In this document: positions 25,171-34,371 of the stretch, piece by piece
Numbering within the stretch: the stretch's first letter is position 1
Layout of the letters: every line of letters starts with the position of its first letter
DNA from: an uncultured Spirochaetaceae bacterium
GTDB taxonomy: Bacteria; Spirochaetota; Spirochaetia; Sphaerochaetales; Sphaerochaetaceae
Length of the DNA: 55,365 nt
Assembly (NCBI GenBank): GCA_944389085.1
Contig: CALXLB010000084.1
Location: forward strand, 1 to 55,365
Reading direction: 5' to 3'
The notes under the pieces: model-generated
The model's input: the letters and a program-made list of their open reading frames with translations, nothing else
The model's database searches: none
What the model was told of the DNA's origin: nothing
Position numbers and translations under genes: made by a program

Positions 25171-25977
25171 TCAGTAGAGTTTTATCAGGATTCTCTCTAT
25201 GATTTTCTGTGGAAGTATTCTTGGAAGCAGCATCAGAAGTGAATATCCAAAGCCTATCGGTTTTCTGACTGGTGGATGGGAAGATGAGGCGGCTTTGAGT
25301 GCTGCTTTTGCTACAGTTTCTGGGCTTTTTCCATTTCTCTCATCAGCTTCCATCCTGCTGATAGCTTTTTCAGCTGCTCTCCTGTAGCTGGAATTCTCAG
25401 GAATGATTTTCTTCCTCGATCTGGTGAAATCTGTCTTTGTATCTCCCGGTTCGAGAAGAACTGTATGTATGCCAAAGGGCTTGCCTTCCATACCGAGGCA
25501 CTCTGCATATGCCTCCAGTGCATATTTAGATGAGGAATAATGGCTCTGGAATGGAATCGGGATTCTGCCGGCTATGCTTGATATGAAGATGACCAATGAT
25601 CTTCTGTGCTGTCTCAGCAGGGGAAGAAAGATATTGTCTACAAGTACAGGACCAAGATAGTTCACCTTGATCTGTCTCTCTGCCTCCTCTGCACTTACGT
25701 CTTCCGCGCTTCCTGCGATTCCAAAACCGGCAGCATGGATGATGATGGAGAGATTATCAATCCGCTTTTTCAGCTCTTCAAGCGAAACACGGTCTGTGAC
25801 ATCAGCCTGTAGCTGTATTATCTTCCCTTTCCCGAGAGAGTATTCTTTCTCTTCGATATGTCTGCTTATTGCATAGACTGTGTATCCGTTTTCCGCAAAG
25901 ATGGAAGCTGTTGCTTTTCCGATTCCGCTTGACGCACCTGTTACAAGTACATTCGTGCCGTAAATCTTCTCTTTCAT
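25171..25977 (-). CDS. Short-chain dehydrogenase/reductase
   Basis: NAD(P)-dependent SDR of 268 residues: TGASSGIG cofactor loop near residue 14, IIIHAAGFGIAG (NNAG equivalent), and the Ser plus YSSSK catalytic set (ISSIAGRIPIPFQSHYSSSK). A basic C-terminal tail with PRILPQKIIERIL suggests membrane association, as in some lipid or ketone reductases. The substrate is unknown. The start is without Shine-Dalgarno, but TATTCT ends 6 nt before the ATG. The upstream XRE gene is only 15 bp away, so either read-through or this promoter may drive it. Confidence 0.88.
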   Translation of the reverse strand: MKEKIYGTNVLVTGASSGIGKATASIFAENGYTVYAISRHIEEKEYSLGKGKIIQLQADVTDRVSLEELKKRIDNLSIIIHAAGFGIAGSAEDVSAEEAERQIKVNYLGPVLVDNIFLPLLRQHRRSLVIFISSIAGRIPIPFQSHYSSSKYALEAYAECLGMEGKPFGIHTVLLEPGDTKTDFTRSRKKIIPENSSYRRAAEKAISRMEADERNGKSPETVAKAALKAASSSHPPVRKPIGFGYSLLMLLPRILPQKIIERILIKLY

Positions 25978-25992
25978 GCTGACAGAATAATC

Positions 25993-26343
25993 TTATTGTA
26001 TGTTTTCGTCTTTCAGTCTGAGCTCGATTCCATACTTTCTTTTGAACTCATCCGTATTTTCCTGCAGCATACCCAGCGCCATTCTGGCTGCTTCTGTTTC
26101 TACAAGCTGTTTCCTGCTTTCTGTCAGGAAAAGTTCATCGAGGCTGACACTGAAATAACTTGCGACACTATCCAGAAGGGCAGCGGTAGTGAATGACCGT
26201 CCCGCTTCTATGTCGCCGATATGCTTTGTAGAGACGCCGAGATGCTCAGCTAGTTTTTCTTGTGATAGTCCATTGGCCTTTCTGAGCTTTCTCAAGTTGT
26301 CACCGAAAGTTACAGCGGCCTCGCTCAACCTCTCTTCACTCAT
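25993..26343 (-). CDS. XRE-family transcriptional regulator
   Basis: A 116-residue protein with one N-terminal helix-turn-helix (FGDNLRKLRKANGLSQEKLA, then GVSTKHIGDIEAGRS, about 13-65) and a C-terminal helical part (ALGMLQENTDEFKRKYGIEL) of unknown role. I place the start at ATG 26343, because a reading from 26382 adds a non-family N terminus. Two imperfect direct repeats in the upstream region may be its operator. It lies just upstream of the SDR gene on the same strand. Confidence 0.82.
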   Translation of the reverse strand: MSEERLSEAAVTFGDNLRKLRKANGLSQEKLAEHLGVSTKHIGDIEAGRSFTTAALLDSVASYFSVSLDELFLTESRKQLVETEAARMALGMLQENTDEFKRKYGIELRLKDENIQ

Positions 26344-26385
26344 CGTAATATGGAGTTTAAAAGCGTATCGGGCTATTAACAATTA

Positions 26386-26531
26386 ACTTTTAGGTTGTAA
26401 TTTTTCCGTAAAATCAGGCATAAGCAGAACTTTAAGGTTGCATTTATCTATCAAGGAGTGGTAATGTCTGTTTTGGGGAGTCATCCCCCTTTTTTTCCTA
26501 GCCCACAGTCAGGGTTCTGGCTGTGGGATTA
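26386..26531 (+). other. Intergenic region with direct repeats and a possible short transcript
   Basis: CTTTTAGGTTGTAAT (from 26388) and CTTTAAGGTTGCATT (from 26430) form an imperfect direct repeat. Downstream, a plus-strand AAGGAG precedes an ATG at 26464 that would encode 33 codons, but an intrinsic terminator lies inside that frame. A second inverted repeat, CCCACAG/CTGTGGG (26502-26528), has no T-run. The plus-strand product could be a small RNA or a relic. Confidence 0.3.
26475..26496 (+). terminator. Short intrinsic terminator, plus strand
   Basis: GGGG, 6-nt loop, CCCC(C), then TTTTTTT. The stem is short but GC-only, and the T-run is strong. No annotated plus-strand gene precedes it. 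Confidence 0.5.
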
Positions 26532-27551
26532 TTATTGCATTTTACTTGTTTCAGTAGCCAGCTGACCGCATGCACCGCTGATACTGCGGCCCTTTGAGCG
26601 CCGTATTGTATAATTGACTCTCAGCTTCTTCAGATAACTTTCGAATACTCTGATTTCAGCTTCTCTCGGAGTTTCAAATCCAAGTTCCGGAATAGGATTC
26701 CATGGTATAAGGTTCACTAGTGCGTCCAGTCCGCGGCAGAAAGAGGCAAGTTCTTCCGCGCTCTCTGCTGATGTATTGATGCCATGCAGCATGCAGTATT
26801 CAAGCGTCAGACGTCTGTCCTGATGGCGCTGGAAGGAAATCAGGGCAGCTTTCAGCTCGGAAAGCGGATAGGATCTGTTTATCTTCATTATTGATGAACG
26901 TGTTTTATCGTCAGCCGCAACCAGAGATACAGCAAGACGGACTGGGAGATTGAGCTCTGTCAGCTTCTTTATTCCAGGTACTAAGCCACAAGTTGAAATA
27001 GTCATCCTTCTGTATGAGATATTGAAGCCATCCTCTCTGTGAAGTTCCTGGACCGCATCGATGGCTGCAGTGAAATTTGCGAGAGCTTCCCCCATGCCCA
27101 TGAAAACAATGTGGGAAATCTTTTCTCCCAGTGTCTCCAGAAGTGCGAACTGTTCTGCAATCTCGCCAGCTGTCAGATTCCGGACCAGGCCCATAGTACC
27201 TGTCTTGCAGAATGCACATCCCATTGCACACCCCACCTGGCTTGAAAGGCATGCAGTGTATCTTCCGTTCCCATCGGATAGCCTTACGCATTCGATGATA
27301 GCACCGTCAGGGAAGCGTACAGCGAGCTTTATCGTTGAATCAGCTTCTTCTTTCCTGATGATTTCTCCTGTGAACGTACTTTTTCTTTCACTCTGAAGCC
27401 GTTCTCGCAGGGCTTTCGGAAGTGAAGTCATTGCCCCGAAATCTGAGATGCCCTTTATCATGTTCTGATAAACAATCTTGGCCTGGAATGGTTTATCCAG
27501 GCCCAGAATAGACATTATTTCTTCATTTGTTTTGCAAAACAGGCTTTCCAT
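26532..27551 (-). CDS. rlmN: 23S rRNA A2503 / tRNA A37 C2-methyltransferase
   Basis: Radical-SAM methyltransferase of 339 residues. The [4Fe-4S] motif CAMGCAFC lies in SQVGCAMGCAFCKTGTMGL. MGMGEALANF and RRMTISTCGLVPGI follow, and the C-terminal ISGACGQL holds the methyl-carrying cysteine. The N-terminal HhH-like accessory domain (GLDKPFQAKIVYQNMIKG) is also typical. The gene starts 9 bp after the transporter stop, with a weak AAGAGAAAA ribosome site, so the two are probably co-transcribed. Confidence 0.95.
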   Translation of the reverse strand: MESLFCKTNEEIMSILGLDKPFQAKIVYQNMIKGISDFGAMTSLPKALRERLQSERKSTFTGEIIRKEEADSTIKLAVRFPDGAIIECVRLSDGNGRYTACLSSQVGCAMGCAFCKTGTMGLVRNLTAGEIAEQFALLETLGEKISHIVFMGMGEALANFTAAIDAVQELHREDGFNISYRRMTISTCGLVPGIKKLTELNLPVRLAVSLVAADDKTRSSIMKINRSYPLSELKAALISFQRHQDRRLTLEYCMLHGINTSAESAEELASFCRGLDALVNLIPWNPIPELGFETPREAEIRVFESYLKKLRVNYTIRRSKGRSISGACGQLATETSKMQ

Positions 27552-27560
27552 ATTTTTCTC

Positions 27561-29144
27561 TTAGAACATTGAGGCGATGGCTATTATCACACCAGTGATT
27601 CCTTCTCCTCCAAGAAGACCTGATGAGATAAGAGCAGCTTTTTCTTCTGCTGCGGCTTTATTCTTCACGGCTTTCTTTGCTGCTGCCATTATAACAGCAC
27701 CAAGGGCCATTGCAGAAGATATATATGTTGGAAGATATACTCCAAGACCAAGTGTTGCTGATGGTACCTTCAGCAAATACAGCAGTAGCCCCAGTGCTGC
27801 ACCGATGAAGAAAGCTGGGGCGTTTGTGAGTCCTGTTGCCATTGTAGCAACAAGTGCAGCCTGCGGGGCTGGAAGCTCCGGAGACCCGAATCCACCCATT
27901 GCGTTTTTCAGTACGACAAGGGCAAAAGCTGCGACGATGGCTCCGATTATTCCACCGATTCCTTCTGCTATTATCTGATAACGGGGTCGTGTCCCGACTA
28001 GAGAACCGCTCTTGAGATCATTCATTACATCCCCTGTAAGACCGCAGGCAACTGCTACTACACCTGCAATGGAGAACGCTGCAGCGAGCGTCGGACTCAG
28101 CACAGCAGAGATTCCAAGGAGCACGAGGATTGCAAATACTTCCATCGGGTTGACGCCTGTCTGTCCTGTCAGCATTCCAGAAAGATATGCGGTCAGGTAG
28201 ACACCTATTATCAGGAGGATTCCTTCAAGTATTGTGATTTCAGTCGTGAGCGAGAGAATGATAACAACCATCACGCAGACGATGATTATGGAGATGATAA
28301 CGTTCTTGCCAAGCTTGGAAGTACTGCTTTCTCTCTTCCTTTTGAGCAGGGAAATGACAGCTTTTACAGCAACTCCGACTCCTGTTCCGATCATCAGGCC
28401 CAGTCCCAGATTGCTTCTGAACGCATCTGCTGCAGCCATTGACTCGAAGAATCCTGTGGCAATTCCGATTGGAGTAAGGATGAAATACCCGAGGACTGCT
28501 CCTCCGAACCACATCAGGGCAAGGACCGGGCCGATGATGGCTCCGATTCCCAGTGCCATTGGTGAAACCCACACAGAAAGAGCAGGGAAGAGTGCAGAAC
28601 CAGAATAGAGGCCTAATACCGAGGGTATCTTTCCCAGACCGTCTCTGATGAATGTGAAAAGTGCTGAGGCGCCCAGAGAAGTAAAAAGCACAGGTGCTCC
28701 TTTTCCTTCTTTTCCGGCAATGAGCGTATTATATGCAGCTTCGCCCATTGGATAGGGGAGTTTTTCGCGCTCAATGAAGCTTTTCCTGAATATTATTGTA
28801 AAAATCGTACCCAACACAGCACCTGTGACTGAGATTGCGATTATTGTGATAAGAGATAGTGTAGCATCTGGATCAGTCATCCAGAGACCTGGAAGTGTGA
28901 ATGCCAGACCTCCAGCAACCATCGCACCAGCACTCATCAGAGTATGTGTACAGTTTATCTCTTCCAGTGTGGAACCTTTGGCTTTTCCGAGTATTGCCAT
29001 GGAGAGCACAGTGACAAAGACTGTAGGCCATGGCAGTGCACCCATCCTCAGGGCAACGTACATGCTGGATGCCGTGATGATAACCAGCCCGATAATTCCA
29101 ACAGCAAGTCCTCTTGCTGTGAGAGGTGAGTTTCTTTTTTCCAT
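27561..29144 (-). CDS. OPT-family oligopeptide transporter
   Basis: Large inner-membrane protein of 527 residues with about 14 hydrophobic segments. Family features include the N-terminal LTARGLAVGIIGLVIITASS, YVALRMGALPWPTVFVTVLS, AAYNTLIAGKEGKG and KSGSLVGTRPRYQ motifs of the prokaryotic OPT branch. Substrates of this branch may be small peptides or metal chelates; I cannot choose. The ATG has no clear Shine-Dalgarno; TAAAAT ends 8 nt upstream. rlmN follows at once. Confidence 0.9.
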   Translation of the reverse strand: MEKRNSPLTARGLAVGIIGLVIITASSMYVALRMGALPWPTVFVTVLSMAILGKAKGSTLEEINCTHTLMSAGAMVAGGLAFTLPGLWMTDPDATLSLITIIAISVTGAVLGTIFTIIFRKSFIEREKLPYPMGEAAYNTLIAGKEGKGAPVLFTSLGASALFTFIRDGLGKIPSVLGLYSGSALFPALSVWVSPMALGIGAIIGPVLALMWFGGAVLGYFILTPIGIATGFFESMAAADAFRSNLGLGLMIGTGVGVAVKAVISLLKRKRESSTSKLGKNVIISIIIVCVMVVIILSLTTEITILEGILLIIGVYLTAYLSGMLTGQTGVNPMEVFAILVLLGISAVLSPTLAAAFSIAGVVAVACGLTGDVMNDLKSGSLVGTRPRYQIIAEGIGGIIGAIVAAFALVVLKNAMGGFGSPELPAPQAALVATMATGLTNAPAFFIGAALGLLLYLLKVPSATLGLGVYLPTYISSAMALGAVIMAAAKKAVKNKAAAEEKAALISSGLLGGEGITGVIIAIASMF

Positions 29145-29271
29145 GTTGCAGGATTTTATCTTAATTGGCCGTCAGCATCCACAATGTGTAGATTTTGTAA
29201 ATAGTGGCTATACTTTTTAGGCAACTTGGCCTAGGATTGCATAAGAAAGCATTGTTTTGGAGGTGCATTTC

Positions 29272-29781
29272 ATGAAGAAGAAAGTTCTTATTCTTCTGGT
29301 TGTTGCTATCCTTGCTGTTGCCCCTGCAATGGCTGCAAGTTCAAGAGGAACATCTTCTGATGGTTCTTTCGGTATTGGTCTCAACCTCGGTACTAACACT
29401 GGTGTTGGTATGAAATTCGGTATGGGCAAGTTCGATATTATTGCAAATATCGGTCTTGATGCATTCCATATTGGTTCAAATGGAGTAGGTCTTGGCGGTG
29501 ATGTAGGCTTCAATTATGAAGTTTATGACATCGACGTTAAGGGACCTCATCACATTCCTGTGACAGTTGGTCTCTTTGTTCCGATGGGTTTCTTCTTCGG
29601 CGAGCAGTTCGCTATGAATCTTGGTGTGGCTCTTGTTGCTGGTATTGAGTATCAGATTCCGGATCTTCCGCTTGCATTCTATCTGCGCCTTGGTGGTGGT
29701 ATTGACCTTCAGGTTACAAATCAGTGGACACTTGGTGGACTTTTCACAGGAGCTATCGGGGCACTCTGGATGTTCGAGTAA
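29272..29781 (+). CDS. Exported outer-membrane beta-barrel-like protein
   Basis: A 169-residue protein with the signal peptide MKKKVLILLVVAILAVAPAMA, then alternating glycine- and aromatic-rich strands (FGIGLNLGTNTGVGMKFGMG, FDIIANIGLDAF) ending LWMFE. The pattern fits an 8-stranded barrel, as in small outer-membrane proteins of diderms. There is no recognisable ligand site. GGAGG (29258-29262) supports ATG 29272 and rejects an earlier in-frame codon. It is monocistronic, with its own terminator. Confidence 0.75.
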   Translation: MKKKVLILLVVAILAVAPAMAASSRGTSSDGSFGIGLNLGTNTGVGMKFGMGKFDIIANIGLDAFHIGSNGVGLGGDVGFNYEVYDIDVKGPHHIPVTVGLFVPMGFFFGEQFAMNLGVALVAGIEYQIPDLPLAFYLRLGGGIDLQVTNQWTLGGLFTGAIGALWMFE

Positions 29782-29803
29782 TCGATATTCCTTCACTTTC
29801 AGG

Positions 29804-29830
29804 GGATCGGCTTCAAAACCGGTCCTTTTT
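29804..29830 (+). terminator. Intrinsic terminator of the barrel protein gene
   Basis: GGATCGG and CCGGTCC (one T-G pair) with an 8-nt loop, followed by TTTTT. Confidence 0.7.
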
Positions 29831-29959
29831 ATTTTCTTTCGATATTTCTTTCTGTTGACTATTTCCCACTGATGGCAATATTATTCGAACAGCAATCAAT
29901 CCCTCTTAGCCATTGAGGGCTAATCCTTTCAGAAATCAACAATTTCTTTTGGAGTAATA

Positions 29960-31765
29960 TTGTCAGATTTATTTGATGATTCCGAAGAGGTAGCTGTTGC
30001 AGCTCCGCAGACGGAAGAAGTAAAGCCTCAGAAAAAGAGGCCTGGTCGTCCTAGAAAAGCAAGAACAACGGATGAGAAAAATACAAAGCCACGCGTGACG
30101 ATTAAAAGAAAGGCACGGGTGACAGTAAAAAACAATGAAGAGCCCCAGGAGGTTGCTGTACAGGAGTCAGAGCAGGTTCTGCCTGAGGAAATGCCAGAGA
30201 CAGCTGCAGAGCCGGTTGCTGCGGCAGAAACAACAGTGGAAACCCCTGAGGTGGCAGATATCCCAGAAGACAGTATTCCTGCAGAAGGCGAGATTTCCTC
30301 TGAGCCGGAAACAGAAGAGTCTGGCGAGGGTGATGAGAAAAGAGAGCAGGCTGAAAGACGCTATGATGACAGATATCATAATGGCAGACGCGACAGGCGT
30401 ATGAAAAATGGCAATAACAGACGCCGTCCTGAGGATTTCCAGCCTGAGATCAATCTTGATGAACATCCGGATGCACCGCAGCTTTTCATCTCCGTCCTGA
30501 CAGCTCTGCACATCGATGAGCTTCGTAACAGGGCGAGGGCACAGGGTATTCCTGAGGATGTTATTCTCGATTGCCGCAAGTCAGAGCTTATTGCAAAGAT
30601 GCTCCGTCTCCATTCCGCAAATGGTGGCGCACTGCTGGCTGAAGGTACGCTTGAAGTCCTTCAGGATGGAAGCTTTGGCTATCTGCGATACGCATTCAAT
30701 AATTATCTGGCAGGAACAGAGGATGTATATGTTTCTGCCTCTCTTATCAAGGCAATCGGTATGAAGACTGGCGACACAGTCTATGCTCAGATCCGTGCAC
30801 CACGTGAAAACGAGAAGAGTGCGGCTGTTGTGCGTGTTCTTCTTGTTAATGGTGAAGAGCCGAAGATGGCAAAGATTCGTGCTCCATTTGACACGCTCAC
30901 CCCTCTTTTCCCCGATGAAAGACTCCATCTGGAGGTTATTGAGGATGATAAACCTGCAGATCTCTCAAATCGTGTCGTCGATCTTTTCTGTCCGATTGGC
31001 AAAGGACAGCGTTCGCTTATTGTTGCTCCGCCAAGGACGGGAAAGACTGTCTTGATGCAGAAGATTGCCAATGCAATCACTACAAACCATCCGGAAGTGA
31101 CGCTGATAGTTCTCCTTGTAGATGAAAGACCTGAAGAGGTCACTGACATGAGAAGAAATGTCAAAGCGGAGGTCATTGCTTCTACATTCGACGAACAGGC
31201 TCTCCACCATGTGCAGGTTGCAGAGATGGTCATCGAGAAAGCAAAGAGGCTGGTAGAGTATAAGAAGGATGTTGTCATTCTTCTTGATTCTATTACCCGC
31301 CTTGCCCGAGCCTACAACCAGACAGTTCCTGCATCTGGCAAGATTCTCTCCGGAGGTGTTGATTCCAACGCACTTCATAAGCCAAAGAGATTCTTCGGAG
31401 CTGCAAGAAATATCGAGCAGGGAGGATCGCTGACGATTATCTCCACTGCATTGATTGAGACGGGCTCGAGAATGGATGAAGTCATCTTCGAAGAGTTCAA
31501 GGGTACAGGCAACAATGAAATTGTTCTTGACCGCAAGATGGCTGATAACCGCAAGTTCCCGGCTATCAATATAAAGAAGTCTGGAACAAGAAGAGATGAT
31601 CTTCTTCTGCCTTCTGATGTCCTTTCCCGTGTCTTCCTGCTGCGCTCAGCATTCGGTAATCTTGACGATGTCGACATGTCCGTGGCTTTAATTGACAAAA
31701 TGAAGAAAACAAACAATAATAAGGAGTTCCTTGACTCGATGAATACACCATCGGTGGCAAGATAA
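29960..31765 (+). CDS. rho: Transcription termination factor Rho
   Basis: RNA-dependent hexameric helicase-ATPase, 601 residues against about 420 in E. coli. The extra length is an N-terminal acidic/basic low-complexity extension (1-~165) with an RPGRPRK AT-hook-like motif and a long Glu/Ala stretch. Then come the Rho N-domain ([17 protein letters not shown]), the RNA-binding cold-shock fold ([18 protein letters not shown]) and the ATPase core: APPRTGKT Walker [17 protein letters not shown]alker B and the Q-/R-loops. The start is TTG 29960, 5 nt after GGAG. L31 follows 57 bp later. Confidence 0.96.
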   Translation: MSDLFDDSEEVAVAAPQTEEVKPQKKRPGRPRKARTTDEKNTKPRVTIKRKARVTVKNNEEPQEVAVQESEQVLPEEMPETAAEPVAAAETTVETPEVADIPEDSIPAEGEISSEPETEESGEGDEKREQAERRYDDRYHNGRRDRRMKNGNNRRRPEDFQPEINLDEHPDAPQLFISVLTALHIDELRNRARAQGIPEDVILDCRKSELIAKMLRLHSANGGALLAEGTLEVLQDGSFGYLRYAFNNYLAGTEDVYVSASLIKAIGMKTGDTVYAQIRAPRENEKSAAVVRVLLVNGEEPKMAKIRAPFDTLTPLFPDERLHLEVIEDDKPADLSNRVVDLFCPIGKGQRSLIVAPPRTGKTVLMQKIANAITTNHPEVTLIVLLVDERPEEVTDMRRNVKAEVIASTFDEQALHHVQVAEMVIEKAKRLVEYKKDVVILLDSITRLARAYNQTVPASGKILSGGVDSNALHKPKRFFGAARNIEQGGSLTIISTALIETGSRMDEVIFEEFKGTGNNEIVLDRKMADNRKFPAINIKKSGTRRDDLLLPSDVLSRVFLLRSAFGNLDDVDMSVALIDKMKKTNNNKEFLDSMNTPSVAR

Positions 31766-31822
31766 TCCAGATATTTGCTGTCTGTGAAAGCAGATAGAAA
31801 TGCATAGAACCGGAGGAAGAAA

Positions 31823-32029
31823 ATGAAGAAGAATATTCATCCTGAGTACACACTGCAGGAAATCCATTGCTCCTGTGGCAATGTGATCAAGACAAAGTCC
31901 ACTGCAAAGAATCTCCATGTGGAAATCTGCTCTGCATGCCATCCATTCTTTACAGGAACACAGAAGCTCGTTGACACAACAGGACGTGTTGAACGCTTCA
32001 ATAAGAGATATCATAGAGAATCAAACTGA
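31823..32029 (+). CDS. rpmE: 50S ribosomal protein L31
   Basis: A 68-residue zinc-type L31: MKKNIHPEY start, CSCG and CSACHPF cysteine pairs for zinc, and [10 protein letters not shown] near the end. A C+ form implies a normal zinc supply for this copy. GGAGG (31812-31816) precedes the ATG. rho-rpmE adjacency is common in bacteria. It is followed by a strong terminator. Confidence 0.97.
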   Translation: MKKNIHPEYTLQEIHCSCGNVIKTKSTAKNLHVEICSACHPFFTGTQKLVDTTGRVERFNKRYHRESN

Positions 32030-32051
32030 AAAGTGTTGGTTTTTAATCATG

Positions 32052-32079
32052 GCCGGAGTTGGATTTTCTCCGGCTTTTT
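32052..32079 (+). terminator. Intrinsic terminator after rpmE
   Basis: GCCGGAG (32052-32058) and CTCCGGC (32068-32074), then TTTTT. Confidence 0.85.
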
Positions 32080-32137
32080 CTGTTTTTGACAAAATTCACT
32101 CTCTTGTCTATATTATCCCCGTAATCGGGATATTTCT

Positions 32138-33313
32138 ATGAAGGGAATCGTCAACGTACATAAAGCTGAATATGGATCTGAACCTGCTGTAGTGGTAGAG
32201 GTCCCGCAGGTAACGACGCTGCTGGGTGCTTTCTCGGAATTCTGTTCCGGCTATGCTCTGATGAGTACTAATACACAGGGGCTGAGGGTTGTTCTCTCTC
32301 TGCGTGCGGACAGTCAGGTTCATATATTCAACTCAACTGCTAAGGAAAGGAAAAAGTTCCAGCTTTTAGCCATCAGACCGCGCAGGGAAGATAAATGGTG
32401 TACCCCTGTCAAATCAATCTGCCAGATGCTGCAGTCGATGGATATGACACTGCCAGGTTTTGATATAACAATAAAAGGGCAGAGTGCCATAGCAGATGAA
32501 CCATCTGTGACAGCTGCAATCACATCAGGCCTTCTTCTTGCAATCAATGAAGTGCTCGGGCTGAAACTCGAACCCAATGAGCAGATGCGCATAGCATTCA
32601 ACTCCAACAGATATTCAGATGTCTATAAATCCAGATTGCGCGATCTTATTACGATTTTCTCTTCAGAACCTGGAAAGATGCTGCGTTTTGATCTGGAGTC
32701 CTATGAATACTCATCATTCCCGTATCCTTTTACAGCAAATAGCAATACAGGTTCCTGGTTTATTGACTGTGCACTCCCTGCTGATGAGCTTTCTCAGGAG
32801 GTCTCGATATTCCGTAAAGATGCAAAAGAAGCTTTTGAATGTCTGAAGAGCGAGATGCCGAAAGGTACTAAAATGCGCTCTGTTTCCAGAAAGGATATAG
32901 TTGAGAACAGGGTTCTCAGTGAAGACTGGAAGAGGATTATCACCTTTATTACAGAAGACAGCATTGCCGCAGAGAAAGGATATGATGCATTGCTTTCAGG
33001 GGATTCCAAGCAGCTGGGTAAGGTGCTCTCTGCAGAGCAGCACAATATTTCTCAGCTGACAGGCCTGACATCTCCTGAAGTCGACTGGCTTGTCAAGCGC
33101 GGCAGCGAAATGAGCAATGTCTGGGGCGTTACTGAGATTTCTGTCGGTATCACCGGAACTCTCGTTGCTTTGATGGATAAAGAAGCGGAAGTTCCTTTCA
33201 GGGAGAAGCTGGCTGAGTATGAGCGCATATTCGGTTTCAGACCTGAGATGAGGGAGTATATTCCTTCCGGGGCTATAAGGATCAGGAGAGCTGATGAATA
33301 TCCTTTTATCTAA
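32138..33313 (+). CDS. Galactokinase-like GHMP protein with degraded active site
   Basis: A 391-residue protein with the length and fold order of galactokinases. The signature GRVNLIGEHTDYNGG is replaced by PQVTTLLGAFSEFCSG. The ATP-phosphate loop (GLSSSAA type) reads AIADEPSVTAAI, and the C-terminal GGGFGG motif is replaced by WGVTEISVGITGTLVALMDK. Other parts, such as LLLAINEVLGLKL and GIDCA-like FIDCALPADE, keep family shape. I infer loss of sugar-kinase activity and a possible regulatory or binding role. It is the first gene of an operon; surE begins inside its last 20 bp. A -10 (TATATT) lies 24 nt upstream. Confidence 0.65.
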   Translation: MKGIVNVHKAEYGSEPAVVVEVPQVTTLLGAFSEFCSGYALMSTNTQGLRVVLSLRADSQVHIFNSTAKERKKFQLLAIRPRREDKWCTPVKSICQMLQSMDMTLPGFDITIKGQSAIADEPSVTAAITSGLLLAINEVLGLKLEPNEQMRIAFNSNRYSDVYKSRLRDLITIFSSEPGKMLRFDLESYEYSSFPYPFTANSNTGSWFIDCALPADELSQEVSIFRKDAKEAFECLKSEMPKGTKMRSVSRKDIVENRVLSEDWKRIITFITEDSIAAEKGYDALLSGDSKQLGKVLSAEQHNISQLTGLTSPEVDWLVKRGSEMSNVWGVTEISVGITGTLVALMDKEAEVPFREKLAEYERIFGFRPEMREYIPSGAIRIRRADEYPFI

Positions 33314-34031
33314 TGATGACGGATATAAAGCAGAGGGTATTAAAATACTGGAAGATGTCCTGACTGCTGCTGGCCATGTTGTCTATGTATCTGCACCTGA
33401 TAGGGAGCAGAGCGGTAAGTCCCACGGATTTACAATCAGCGGTGAAGTGATTGCTACAGAGTATGCCCCTCGTCATTTCCATATCTCAGGCACCCCTGCC
33501 GATTGTATTATGTACAGCCATCACTGTGCACTTTTCCCCGTTTCTTTCAGTGTTGTGATTTCTGGTATCAATCATGGTTATAATCAGTCGACTGATATCG
33601 TCTATTCTGGTACTTGTGCAGCCGCGAGACAGGCTGCGCTTTATGAGATGAAAGCTATTGCTGTCTCTGCTTCCGTAAGGGATAGAAAACTGTTTGAGAA
33701 GACTGCTTCATTTGTCGCTGATAACCTTGATTCCTTTCTTCCCATGATTGCCAAAGGCAGTTTCATGAACATAAATGTGCCTCTTGCATTCAACGGAGGC
33801 TGGGAAGCCGCCTCGATAGGAGAAATCATCTACAACGATAAGATTGCAGTCAAAAGAAGAAATGGAGATCAGATGATACTGGAGATGGAAGGTGCTGCTC
33901 CTGAGTACCGTCCATCGGGTTCTTTGCTCAGGGCAGATTATGAAGTCTGTCTTTCCGGTAAGGCTTCAGTGTCAATCGTAGAGGCTCTTCCTGCACTCTC
34001 AGAGGAAGGCATGAGGAATCTTCTGCGGTGA
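33294..34031 (+). CDS. surE: 5'/3'-nucleotidase SurE
   Basis: Metal-dependent nucleoside-monophosphate phosphatase of 245 residues. The first metal-ligand pair is NDDG at residues 7-10, the Ser/Asn ligands follow in EQSGKSHGFTI and VISGINHG, and the hallmark YSGTCAAARQAA completes the site. The start overlaps the galactokinase-like gene by 20 bp, and the stop overlaps the next start (GTGA). It sits in an operon with Fe-S biogenesis genes, not with the usual pcm or nlpD. Confidence 0.95.
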   Translation: MNILLSNDDGYKAEGIKILEDVLTAAGHVVYVSAPDREQSGKSHGFTISGEVIATEYAPRHFHISGTPADCIMYSHHCALFPVSFSVVISGINHGYNQSTDIVYSGTCAAARQAALYEMKAIAVSASVRDRKLFEKTASFVADNLDSFLPMIAKGSFMNINVPLAFNGGWEAASIGEIIYNDKIAVKRRNGDQMILEMEGAAPEYRPSGSLLRADYEVCLSGKASVSIVEALPALSEEGMRNLLR

Positions 34032-34327
34032 ATTGGGAAGAAATCTGCTCCCGCTGCGGCCTATGCTGCCATGAAAAGACAATCTATCCTGATTATCTTG
34101 AAATAGATCTTTCCAGTCCTTGTGAATACTACGACAGTGAGAATCATCTCTGCACAGTTTATTCTTCACGTTTTCAGGTCTGCTCCCGCTGTGAGAAGGT
34201 GACACCTTTGAAAGCGATGCTGAGTTCATCTCTGCCTTCTTCCTGCGCATATGCTGCTTGGGCAGAACACCATCACATAAGGTTGATAAGAAAGAGAGAG
34301 ACGGTGCTTGTTGAAAGCACTTCTTGA
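34028..34327 (+). CDS. YkgJ-type cysteine cluster protein
   Basis: A 99-residue protein with CSRCGLCC at the N terminus and further cysteines at CEYY, CTVY, CSRC and CAYA, the pattern of the YkgJ / zinc- or iron-chelating family. The start is GTG, overlapping the surE stop by 4 bp. The cysteine desulfurase gene follows, so it may bind metal or an Fe-S cluster; this is inference. Confidence 0.75.
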   Translation: MNWEEICSRCGLCCHEKTIYPDYLEIDLSSPCEYYDSENHLCTVYSSRFQVCSRCEKVTPLKAMLSSSLPSSCAYAAWAEHHHIRLIRKRETVLVESTS

Positions 34328-34371
34328 CGCTGTACACTCTGAAAGGTACCTTTACTTCGATGGAGAGAAAT

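Noticed and set aside
26464..26565. 33-codon plus-strand peptide gene
   Set aside because: Although AAGGAG precedes it, an intrinsic terminator lies within the frame and it runs antisense into rlmN.
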